From positions 1 to 11,230 of the forward strand of contig JAFGNI010000420.1 of assembly GCA_016927095.1 (NCBI GenBank): a DNA stretch of 11,230 nt. Direction: 5' to 3'. The notes beneath the pieces are model-generated. The model worked only from the letters and a program-made list of their open reading frames with translations. It was not told the DNA's origin and did not search any database. Below, piece after piece: positions 1-6,405 of the stretch. Positions within the stretch are counted from its first letter, which is position 1. Every line of letters starts with the position of its first letter. Made by a program: the position numbers and the translations under genes. This DNA comes from Anaerolineae bacterium (GTDB lineage: Bacteria > Chloroflexota > Anaerolineae > B4-G1 > SLSP01).

Positions 1-293
1 GGAGCCAGTCCCACGCAGACAAAGCCGGACCGGCACCCGCCCGCGCTGATCACGTGTGCGCGCTGGAAAGGATGGCCCGGATCGCGTGGCGACCGGGCCT
101 CCCGCAACAGATCCGTTCGCGTGACCGGGGCAACCCAATCGTCCACGATGTCGGGCTGCCACAGCCCGAGGTTGTCCAGCCGGAAAAAGTCCAGAGCATA
201 CTGAGAGAGGTCGTGCAAGTACATCGGCCAAACGTTCCGGAAGAACGTCGCTGCCTCCGGCACCTGCCACGCAGGCTCGAGCGTCACCCTCAT
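1..293 (-). CDS. GNAT-family N-acetyltransferase, N-terminal part (cut by window edge)
   Basis: An open frame starts at ATG 293 and continues without a stop for 97 codons to the left edge. A GGAG Shine-Dalgarno sequence lies about 9 bases before the ATG. The segment WPMYLHDLSQY near residues 22-32 and the later HPF...SGFVCVGLA segment near residues 77-97 resemble the first helix and first beta strands of predicted acetyltransferases that read like LYLYDLSEF ... HPFLI...AGFALV. The acetyl-CoA binding loop (Q/RxxGxG/A) would lie beyond the edge and cannot be seen. It begins 25 bases after the stop of the enolase-superfamily gene on the same strand, so it is probably the third gene of that run. 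The substrate is unknown. The family call rests on N-terminal similarity only; that the frame is coding is more certain than its family. Confidence 0.68.
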   Translation of the reverse strand, partial: MRVTLEPAWQVPEAATFFRNVWPMYLHDLSQYALDFFRLDNLGLWQPDIVDDWVAPVTRTDLLREARSPRDPGHPFQRAHVISAGGCRSGFVCVGLA

Positions 294-318
294 TGGCGCG
301 ATCTCCAAACGACTGCCC

Positions 319-1452
319 CTACACCGTCGTCACCCACGACCCTGTCGAGTGCGCCGCGATGAAGTCCCAATCGTACTCGATACCCAGACCGGGCCCCTCG
401 GGCACGGCCACCATCCCACGCTCGTCGATGCAATCCAAACCCGTGATCGTGACGTTGGCGTAGATCGGTGGCTCGGAGTCGCGCATCACCGGATGCACCC
501 AGACCACCTCGTAGTAGTTGGCATTCTTGACCGACGCTAAGAACTGGAGCTCCGCCGGCCCGGAGCGGTGCGGCTCGATGTCCAGCCCAACCATCTCAGC
601 AGCGTGAGCCAGTTTGAGGGCCCCGGTCAACCCGTGCCGTCCGATATCGGCCCGCGTGAAGTCCGTGGCCTTCGCCAGAATTAGCGCCATACGTTCCTCG
701 ACTGTGGCCACTTGCTCACCTTGGAGCAGCGGTGTGCGGATCATCTCGCGCAGCTTGGCGTGGCTGAAGGGCGTGATTCCGCCGTCCGAATAGGGATCCT
801 CCAGCCAGAAGAAGCCCGCCTCATCGCAAGCAAGCCCTACCTTCAGGGCATCGGCGAACGTATCGAAGAGGCAGTAGGGGTCGACCATCATGTCCATCTT
901 GCCACCGACCCGGTCACCAATCGCCCGGATCGCCGCGACGTGCGTGGCGACGTCCTTCCAGGCAAAGGGATGCATCTTGAAGCCCCGGTAGCCCATTCCA
1001 TAGCACTGCTCGGCGAAGTCGGCGAACGAGTCCGGTGTCGACAGTGGTCCCGTGATCGCGCCGTCGATGGTGCTGGCATAGGCCGGCACTTCTGTGCGAT
1101 AGGTGCCCATCAGCGCGTGGGCGGGAACACCAGCCAGCTTTCCGGCCAGATCCCATAGCGCGACATCGTAGACTGCCATCACGTCCGACCGCTTCGCCTG
1201 CTGGTAGAAGCGCTCTCGGTCCAGCGCTGGCTGGCCCAAGTACCTGCTCGCCGCCGCAGCCACCCCATGCGGGTTCTGACGCCAACCCGCGTATTCGGCG
1301 GTAACGCCATCGTCGGTCGTAATCCGCAGCGCCCCACCCCTGAAGGTGAGCGAGCTCTCAGGATCATAGTGAAACGCACGCTGGTGCGTAATCCCCGCAA
1401 CCTCCCAAGTGAAGCCCTCCACCTCAATCTTCTGGATCGTTGGTACGCTCAT
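319..1452 (-). CDS. Enolase-superfamily enzyme, mandelate racemase/muconate lactonizing type
   Basis: This 377-residue protein has the usual family length: an N-terminal capping domain (about 5-125) followed by a TIM barrel. The metal ligands are D191 (MMVDPY), E218 (WLEDP) and E246 (LLQGEQ). A His-Asp dyad typical of the mandelate racemase subgroup is present as D269 (ADIGRHG) and H295 (IEPHRSG). On the second barrel strand the usual KxK reads K159-M160-H161, so this is a KxH variant. Such enzymes abstract the proton alpha to a carboxylate, and most in this subgroup are sugar-acid dehydratases or epimerases; which substrate applies here cannot be told. The start ATG has GGGGG six bases upstream. 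It lies 152 bases downstream of the acetamidase-like gene and 25 bases upstream of the acetyltransferase-like gene, all on one strand, suggesting co-transcription. Cytoplasmic; no signal peptide. Confidence 0.9.
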   Translation of the reverse strand: MSVPTIQKIEVEGFTWEVAGITHQRAFHYDPESSLTFRGGALRITTDDGVTAEYAGWRQNPHGVAAAASRYLGQPALDRERFYQQAKRSDVMAVYDVALWDLAGKLAGVPAHALMGTYRTEVPAYASTIDGAITGPLSTPDSFADFAEQCYGMGYRGFKMHPFAWKDVATHVAAIRAIGDRVGGKMDMMVDPYCLFDTFADALKVGLACDEAGFFWLEDPYSDGGITPFSHAKLREMIRTPLLQGEQVATVEERMALILAKATDFTRADIGRHGLTGALKLAHAAEMVGLDIEPHRSGPAELQFLASVKNANYYEVVWVHPVMRDSEPPIYANVTITGLDCIDERGMVAVPEGPGLGIEYDWDFIAAHSTGSWVTTV

Positions 1453-1586
1453 TTTGCACCCCCAAACTCAGGATACCTACTAGGTCGTCCAGCTATCGGC
1501 CACGTTCTGCGCACAGCAGAGGCCCACGGCCCAGACTCGGGACTATGGGCTTCCGACTCTCCTGTCTAGCCGGCGCCAAGCCCCGA

Positions 1587-1614
1587 ATCTTGCATCGTGA
1601 ATCGTCAATCGTGC
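1587..1614. repeat. Four-unit heptamer array at the 3' end of the acetamidase-like gene
   Basis: Four consecutive 7-bp units (starts 1587, 1594, 1601, 1608) fit ATCKTSN; examples are ATCTTGC, ATCGTGA and ATCGTCA. The array runs over the TGA stop of the acetamidase-like gene (1605-1607), so its last residues before the stop are encoded by repeat units. It resembles the arrays at 6315-6346, 6368-6395 and 9577-9616 in length and in sitting at a gene junction. No function can be assigned. Confidence 0.7.
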
Positions 1615-2537
1615 TCTCTCGGCAGCATCCCCTTGGCCACCTTGCATACCACCGTGTAGGCCGGGTCATATACATTCCCGACCTCGTACCGCACTACCTG
1701 CCCCAACAAGGTGCTGGCAGCGGTGACCGACAGCCCGTAGTCATCCTGGAGCCATCGGAGCATCTCCGTCGTCGCGTGCTGTAACGCCTGATCGAGCGGG
1801 CGGGCATTTCCCAGTGTGAAGATGAAGTCGGCGTCCTCCCCGCGAGGCCAGCCTACCTGCTTTCCCTTCAATATGCGGGCCGAGAAACGCACATCGAACG
1901 ACGTCTCGATGCCAGTGCCCACGATCTCACCATCACCTTGGACGGCGTGGCCATCGCCGAGATGGATCAGCGCGCCAGGAACCGAGACGGGGAACACGAC
2001 CGTTGTACCGGTCACCAGCCCCCGATAGTCCATGTTGCCGCCGTGCGGGCCCGATGTCGCCGTCCAGATCGCCTGACCGTGCGCAGGCGCCACGCCAATG
2101 CACCCCAGCATGGGCGCCAGCGGCAGCACCAGCCGCGCCAGCCCCCGCGCGTGCTCCGGCACCGGATCCTCGACCCTCGCGGTCCCTGCCGCCAGATCCA
2201 GCGCCCACGTCAGGCGCTCGCGCTCGGCAGGCAGCGCATGCACAAACCCAGCGTCCACGACGTGCAGGGCCACCGGCGTATAGGTCCAGCCCGTCGCACG
2301 ATTGGGGTAAGCGTGCTCAATGCGGATCGCGACCGCGTCGCCTGGCTCCGCGCCCATCACGTAGAAAGGCCCTGTCTGTGGGTTCGGGCTATCGGCTACC
2401 TGTTCACCGTGGCGGTCATAGCCGTGGGCGTCGATCGTCGTGGTCTCCACGGTGTCGCCATCATCGATACGCAGGACCGGTTCATGGGGCCCGAAGGTGT
2501 TGTGGTACGTCGCCGGCTCAAACCGATGCGTCGTCAT
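1605..2537 (-). CDS. Acetamidase/formamidase family protein (FmdA/AmdA type)
   Basis: This 310-residue protein matches the acetamidase/formamidase family over its whole length. Family-like stretches are NPQTGPFYVMGAEPGD (52-67), GCIGVAP (145-151), GPHGGNMD (163-170) and HLGDGHAVQGDGE (192-204). The histidine and acid residues of the last two are expected to form the metal site of this zinc-dependent amidase fold. Characterised members hydrolyse formamide or acetamide to ammonia and the acid, but many relatives have unknown substrates, so an amide hydrolase is as far as the call goes. The ATG at 2537 has a strong AAGGAGG eight bases upstream. It is the first gene of a minus-strand run with the enolase-superfamily gene. 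No signal peptide is seen. Its last codons lie inside a heptamer repeat array. Confidence 0.92.
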   Translation of the reverse strand: MTTHRFEPATYHNTFGPHEPVLRIDDGDTVETTTIDAHGYDRHGEQVADSPNPQTGPFYVMGAEPGDAVAIRIEHAYPNRATGWTYTPVALHVVDAGFVHALPAERERLTWALDLAAGTARVEDPVPEHARGLARLVLPLAPMLGCIGVAPAHGQAIWTATSGPHGGNMDYRGLVTGTTVVFPVSVPGALIHLGDGHAVQGDGEIVGTGIETSFDVRFSARILKGKQVGWPRGEDADFIFTLGNARPLDQALQHATTEMLRWLQDDYGLSVTAASTLLGQVVRYEVGNVYDPAYTVVCKVAKGMLPREHD

Positions 2538-2880
2538 GGCTGCTCCCTCCTTGTTGTCTCAGTGCCAGTCTACTGAGAGACCGGCGGAGAGCAAGCCCGC
2601 GCTTTCTGTCAGGTCACCTAGTCGCCACGCGGCCAGATGCACTGTGGTGTGTGGTGCTTGCGCAGCCGAACCCGGGTGGTACCATACCGGCATTCGTAGA
2701 CCGCAGAGAGACCGCGCCACCGGCGTCGCGGATTACGCCGTCTGTTTGTGTGGCGTCGGCAGCTCGAGTCACGACTCGCTGACGTGGAAGACGCCGTGAT
2801 CCCCACGTTCGGCGACTGGCAGCTGGGCCGCAACCAGCGCGAAGCGCTGAGATTGGTAATGTCACAAGGAGACAATGACC
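2538..2880. other. Divergent intergenic region, no convincing gene
   Basis: About 340 bases separate the divergent acetamidase-like and SDR genes. It must hold promoters for both, but no clear -35/-10 pair stands out on either strand. A weak minus-strand TATGGT lies near 2680. The right half (about 2700-2865) contains a plus-strand frame with a coding-like third-position pattern, with no recognisable family and no initiation site; see the finding on a possible gene remnant. A small dyad CGAGTC-AC-GACTCG lies at 2765-2778. Confidence 0.5.
2866..2871 (+). promoter_or_regulatory. Shine-Dalgarno sequence that decides the SDR start
   Basis: AAGGAG lies 3 bases before ATG 2875 and 9 bases before the in-frame ATG 2881. 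The longer spacing is more usual for initiation, and the second ATG gives the typical SDR beginning MRVLFIGGTG. Start 2881 is therefore preferred; initiation at 2875 would add only Met-Thr. Confidence 0.65.
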
Positions 2881-3876
2881 ATGCGCGTCCTCTTCATCGG
2901 CGGAACAGGCAACATCAGCACCGACGTTAGCAAGCTGGCCCTGCAACAGGGCATCGAGCTCTACCATCTGAACCGCGGCAAGACGGCAGTCGAGATCCCA
3001 GGTGTCACCAGCCTCGTGGCGGATATCCACCAGCCGACCCAAGTGCGGACCGCCCTGGACGGCCTAACCTTTGACGCCATCGTCAACTGGATCGCCTTCA
3101 TCCCCGCAGACGTTGAGCAGGATATCGCGCTCTTCGCCGGGAAGACGACCCAGTACATTTTCATCAGCTCTGCTTCAGCCTATCAGAAGCCGCCGGCGCA
3201 CCCGGTCATTACCGAGTCAACACCACTACACAACCCATATTGGCAGTACGCACGCAATAAGATTGCCTGCGAGCGGCGCCTCGAGGCCGCCTTTCGCGAC
3301 GAAGGCTTCCCTGCCGTCATTGTGCGACCTTCGCTCACCTACGCCAACGTCTTCCCCGTTGCCATCGGCGGCTGGAAGTGCTATACCCTGGCGGACCGCT
3401 TGCTGAAAGGCCGGACCATCATCGTTCATGGCGACGGCAGCTCGCTCTGGACCGTCACCGACGCCCGGGATTTCGCGAAGGGATTTGTGGGGCTGCTGGG
3501 GAACCCCCAGACACTGGGGCACGCCTTCCACATCACGTCCGACGAGCTGCTCACCTGGAACCAGATCTACAAGACCATCGCCGGCGCGCTGGACGTCGAG
3601 GCCGACATCGTACACATTCCGTCCGATTTCATCGCTAAGGTCAGCCCCGCTACCGGCGCCGGGCTCCTTGGCGACAAAGCCTGGAGCTGCATCTTCGATA
3701 ACACCAAGATCAAGACCTTTGTCCCGACGTTCCAGGCTACCATCCCCTTCAGGGAAGGTATCCGCCGCACTTTGTCGTGGTTCGAAGAAGACGAACGCCG
3801 TAAGTGGATCAACCCAGATGTCAGCGCGGACATAGACAAGATCCTCGCCGCATATGCGGCTGCGACCAGGCTCTAG
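2881..3876 (+). CDS. Extended SDR protein, NAD-dependent epimerase/dehydratase family
   Basis: The 331-residue protein begins directly with the beta1 strand and nucleotide-binding loop GGTGNIS (7-13). The catalytic Y123-xxx-K127 pair lies in WQYARNK, with serines at 97-98 (FISSASAY) ahead of it, as in extended short-chain dehydrogenases. VRPSLTY (148-154) and the DARDFAKGFVGLL stretch (194-206) match the usual extended-SDR C-terminal half. The glycine loop is GGTGxIS rather than TGxxGxxG, as in the atypical branch that includes CSP41-like and uncharacterised NAD-dependent epimerase/dehydratases. The reaction is probably on a nucleotide sugar or other sugar derivative; the exact substrate is unknown. 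It is a single-gene plus-strand unit, divergent from the acetamidase-like gene and convergent with the exporter operon, ending just before a strong hairpin. Cytoplasmic. Confidence 0.9.
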   Translation: MRVLFIGGTGNISTDVSKLALQQGIELYHLNRGKTAVEIPGVTSLVADIHQPTQVRTALDGLTFDAIVNWIAFIPADVEQDIALFAGKTTQYIFISSASAYQKPPAHPVITESTPLHNPYWQYARNKIACERRLEAAFRDEGFPAVIVRPSLTYANVFPVAIGGWKCYTLADRLLKGRTIIVHGDGSSLWTVTDARDFAKGFVGLLGNPQTLGHAFHITSDELLTWNQIYKTIAGALDVEADIVHIPSDFIAKVSPATGAGLLGDKAWSCIFDNTKIKTFVPTFQATIPFREGIRRTLSWFEEDERRKWINPDVSADIDKILAAYAAATRL

Positions 3877-3890
3877 GTCCACCAGCTCAC

Positions 3891-3932
3891 AGACGCAAAC
3901 CGGACATCAGAATACCTGATGTCCGGTCGTCT
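3891..3932. terminator. Strong hairpin between convergent genes, likely bidirectional terminator
   Basis: A perfect 12-bp inverted repeat, ACCGGACATCAG at 3899-3910 and its complement at 3916-3927, flanks the 5-base loop AATAC. It can be extended by AGACG (3891-3895) pairing with CGTCT (3928-3932) across a 3-base CAA bulge. It sits between the SDR stop (plus strand) and the adaptor stop at 3959 (minus strand). The plus-strand side is followed by CTTTCCCC and the minus-strand side by GGTTTGCG, so the T tracts are weak. A terminator shared by both converging units is the best reading. Confidence 0.72.
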
Positions 3933-3958
3933 TTCCCCTCGCCTGCCGGGAGCGTGTA

Positions 3959-6292
3959 TTAGGGGCTGATGGCTTCTCCAACCGTCGCCGCCACCGTCAT
4001 ACCCCATCGCAGACCTGGGATTGGCTCATCCAGCTCAATGATCGCCCCATAGGTCACATCCCCGGTTAGCACCACGCCCTGCTCCCCCACCCGCCGCACG
4101 TGGCCCGACCAGCTCTGCCCCGGCAGGGCGTCCACGATCAGGCTCACACGCTGTCCCTCACGCACGGAGACCACGTCCAGCTCCGTGAGATCCGTCGTCT
4201 CAACCCGCAGGTCGGCCAGATCCGCGAGAACTCCTACCGGCTGCCCGATCGCCACGGTGTCACCAACCTCGATAGCCAGCTGAGTGACGGTGCCGTCGAA
4301 GGGCGCCACCAGCTGGGTCCGGGCCAGCGCCAGCTGGGCGCCGGCAACATCCACCTCAGCCTGCTGCACAGCAGCCTCCGCGACGGCGATGGACTCCTCG
4401 CTCGGGCCAGCCAGCGACAAGTCCAGCGTCGCTTGCGCCACTGCCACCTGGGCCATTGCCGCACGCACGCCCGCGTGACCACTGCGCAGCCGCGCAGCGT
4501 CTGCAGCCGGCAGCGCAGCCAGCCGGACCTCGAAGGCGGCGATGGACAGATCGACGGACCGGATCTGGTCGCGCACCTCATCAGCCCGCTCATCATCTCC
4601 ATCACCCTCGGCCCAGAGCAGCGCGGCCTCCAGCTGGCGGCGCCGCGCCCTGGCCTGCGCCAGCTGCGCTTGCACACCCGCGATCTCCGCCTCAGCAACG
4701 CCCGCGATCAGTTCATCCCGAGCCGCGACCGCCTGCCGCAGTCCCGCCTCTGCCGCAGCGAGATTGGCCTCCGCTGCAGCGATCTCCTCCGGACGCGTAT
4801 GACTCTTCGCTAGCGCGAGTTCCGCCTCCGCGGTGGCAAGCGCAAACTCAGCCGTCGCCAAGGCCAACTGCTCGTTGGCATTGCGCAACCTGGCCACGGG
4901 TTGCCCGGCCTGGATGCTGTCACCCACCTCAACCAAAACCTCCGCCACCTTGCCGGCCGCTTCGAACTGGAGCTCCGCGCTCCTCTCAGGATTTACTGTC
5001 CCCTCGACAATCACAGTTCTATCAGACAACGCGCCAACGGTTGAACTCTCTGCGGTACCGGGACCCCACGTCACTTGCGCGGTCATCCCCCAGCGCACCC
5101 AATCCGGCACCGTATCCAGCTCGATGATGGCGTCGTAGATCACGTCGCCAAATGAGGGTAGCCCTTGCGGATCGATCCGCGCGACTGTGCCCGGCAGGGG
5201 ACGATCTGGCACCGCATCCAAGTTAACCACCACCGGCTGGCCCACAGCCACCTCGGCAACGTCCAGCTCGGTCAGATCGGTGGTCCGTATACGCAGCTGG
5301 TCCAGGGCCGCCACCGTCGCCACCGCTGCTCCCTGCGCTACAGTGTCGCCTGACGCCACCGGTAGATCTGTCACCACGCCATCGAATGGCGCCTCGATGC
5401 TGTGCTGGTCCAGCAGCTCCTGCGCCTGCGCCAAGGCGGCACGCGCCTGAGCCACCCCCGCCTCGGCGACGGCGACCTCCTCACGGCGCGCACCAGCCTG
5501 AGCGAGGGCCAACTGCGCCTCGGCGGCCTCCCGCTGTGCCACCGTAGCACTGACACGGGCCTGGGCCACAGCGACCTCTGGTGCTGTCCCCGCCTCAACA
5601 CGATCCAACTGCGCCTGTGCCGCGAGAAGACCGGCGTATGTCGCCTCCATCTGCGCCCGGGCCATCTCCTCGAGCGTGCCCAGCGTCGGGCAGATCTCCC
5701 GCTCACCGCCATCCGGAGTCGGCACATCGTAGCACGTCATCGTGTCATCGTGCGCCTCATCAGCCTGTTCATGGGTCAACTGCGCCGCCAGCAAGTCGGC
5801 CTGGGCCGCCAATAGGTCCGCCTGCGCCAGACCAGCGGTCACACTGTCGCGCTGCGCTGTGGCCTGCGCGACCGCAGCGTCTGCGACCTCCGCTTGCGCC
5901 GCCACCATGGCCACCTGTTCGTCGCGCGCGCCCGCTTTCGCTAGAGCCAGTTGCGCCTCAGCCTGTGCCAGCGCCGCCTCCGTCCGCCGCACAGCCAACT
6001 CGGCGTCTGCAGTATCCACGTGCACCAACACCGTGCCCGGGTGGACCTCCATGCCCTCCTCCACCGGCACATCAGTCAGCACCCCGCCGACCGGTGTCCG
6101 GAGAGTCACCACCCGCGCCGGCTCAACCACACCTTCGACGGTGATTCCACCTTCCACGTCCTGCACGGTCACCACAGTCGTCTCTGCATCATCAAGAGCG
6201 GCTGGAGCATCTCCAGCCGCCGGCGTGCACCCGATCACCATCACCAGTATGGCCAGGACTCCCAGTCCCAGCCGAACTAGACCGAATCTCAT
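3959..6292 (-). CDS. Lipoprotein efflux adaptor with two tandem HlyD/MacA-like modules
   Basis: The 777-residue product starts with a lipoprotein signal (MRFGLVRLG, hydrophobic core 8-20, lipobox VIGC with Cys22), so it should be membrane-anchored outside the cytoplasm. It contains two complete adaptor modules. In module 1, lipoyl half-motifs lie at about 52-93 and 299-328 (APFDGVVTDL), flanking a long Ala/Gln/Glu-rich coiled-coil hairpin (about 95-295), with a beta-barrel domain at 333-410. In module 2 the same order appears: 425-469, coiled coil about 472-655, APFDGTVTQL at 663-672, and beta barrel 695-773. TTDLTELDV (337-345 and 699-707) and WGMT (401-404 and 763-766) recur. Ordinary MacA-type adaptors have one such module in about 350-400 residues. 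The frame is open upstream to 6397, but that extension lies in repeats, so ATG 6292 was chosen. It is the last gene of the exporter operon. Specific cargo is unknown. Confidence 0.9.
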   Translation of the reverse strand: MRFGLVRLGLGVLAILVMVIGCTPAAGDAPAALDDAETTVVTVQDVEGGITVEGVVEPARVVTLRTPVGGVLTDVPVEEGMEVHPGTVLVHVDTADAELAVRRTEAALAQAEAQLALAKAGARDEQVAMVAAQAEVADAAVAQATAQRDSVTAGLAQADLLAAQADLLAAQLTHEQADEAHDDTMTCYDVPTPDGGEREICPTLGTLEEMARAQMEATYAGLLAAQAQLDRVEAGTAPEVAVAQARVSATVAQREAAEAQLALAQAGARREEVAVAEAGVAQARAALAQAQELLDQHSIEAPFDGVVTDLPVASGDTVAQGAAVATVAALDQLRIRTTDLTELDVAEVAVGQPVVVNLDAVPDRPLPGTVARIDPQGLPSFGDVIYDAIIELDTVPDWVRWGMTAQVTWGPGTAESSTVGALSDRTVIVEGTVNPERSAELQFEAAGKVAEVLVEVGDSIQAGQPVARLRNANEQLALATAEFALATAEAELALAKSHTRPEEIAAAEANLAAAEAGLRQAVAARDELIAGVAEAEIAGVQAQLAQARARRRQLEAALLWAEGDGDDERADEVRDQIRSVDLSIAAFEVRLAALPAADAARLRSGHAGVRAAMAQVAVAQATLDLSLAGPSEESIAVAEAAVQQAEVDVAGAQLALARTQLVAPFDGTVTQLAIEVGDTVAIGQPVGVLADLADLRVETTDLTELDVVSVREGQRVSLIVDALPGQSWSGHVRRVGEQGVVLTGDVTYGAIIELDEPIPGLRWGMTVAATVGEAISP

Positions 6293-6314
6293 ATCCGGGT
6301 AGCCCTCTGCAGCA

Positions 6315-6346
6315 AGCGTCGTGGCGTCGTGGCGTCGTGGCGTCCT
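6315..6346. repeat. Four-unit octamer array in the permease-adaptor spacer
   Basis: Four consecutive 8-bp units begin at 6315, 6323, 6331 and 6339. They fit RGCGTCNT, and the two central units are identical (GGCGTCGT). The array lies in the 113-bp spacer (6293-6405) between the permease stop and the adaptor start. The RRCGT core is shared with the array at 9577-9616. On the minus strand it would be transcribed as part of the exporter mRNA. Confidence 0.78.
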
Positions 6347-6367
6347 AGCAACACCTACCAGCCCCCT

Positions 6368-6395
6368 TATCCCCTGTCCTGTATCCCTTGTCCCC
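6368..6395. repeat. Four-unit heptamer array in the permease-adaptor spacer
   Basis: Four consecutive 7-bp units begin at 6368, 6375, 6382 and 6389. They fit TRTCCYN and alternate TATCC, TGTCC, TATCC, TGTCC. The array lies 21 bases from the octamer array at 6315-6346, so most of the 113-bp spacer is built from two arrays of different period. The minus-strand transcript would be purine-rich here (GGGAYA units). Confidence 0.65.
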
Positions 6396-6405
6396 ACTCC
6401 GTGCC

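Noticed and set aside
54..362. Plus-strand frame of 102 codons at the left edge
   Set aside because: It is antisense to the partial acetyltransferase-like gene, whose frame has a ribosome site and family-like segments. The plus frame has no recognisable domain.
2575..2714. Direct repeat GAGAGACCG at 2575-2583 and 2706-2714
   Set aside because: Nine bases twice within 140 bases, with no third copy and no relation to a promoter; could be chance.
2765..2778. Dyad CGAGTC-AC-GACTCG upstream of the SDR gene
   Set aside because: Only six pairs per arm and no promoter element nearby, so too weak to call an operator.
1938..2782. Long plus-strand frames over the acetamidase-like gene
   Set aside because: Arg/Pro/Ser-rich translations antisense to a clear family member, typical shadow frames in GC-rich DNA.
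3226..3882. Minus-strand frame of 218 codons over the SDR gene
   Set aside because: Antisense shadow of a gene with intact SDR motifs; no ribosome site or family features.
4100..6302. Several plus-strand frames of 180-240 codons over the adaptor gene
   Set aside because: The Ala/Gln/Glu-rich coiled-coil codons leave the opposite strand open by composition. The products are low-complexity and no start is supported.
6315..6395. CRISPR array or insertion-sequence end
   Set aside because: Repeat units are 7-8 bp with no spacers, and no transposase or terminal inverted repeats are present.
6293..6397. 35-codon N-terminal extension of the adaptor
   Set aside because: It would precede a complete lipoprotein signal and is encoded mostly by the tandem arrays, so the internal ATG at 6292 is the likely start.
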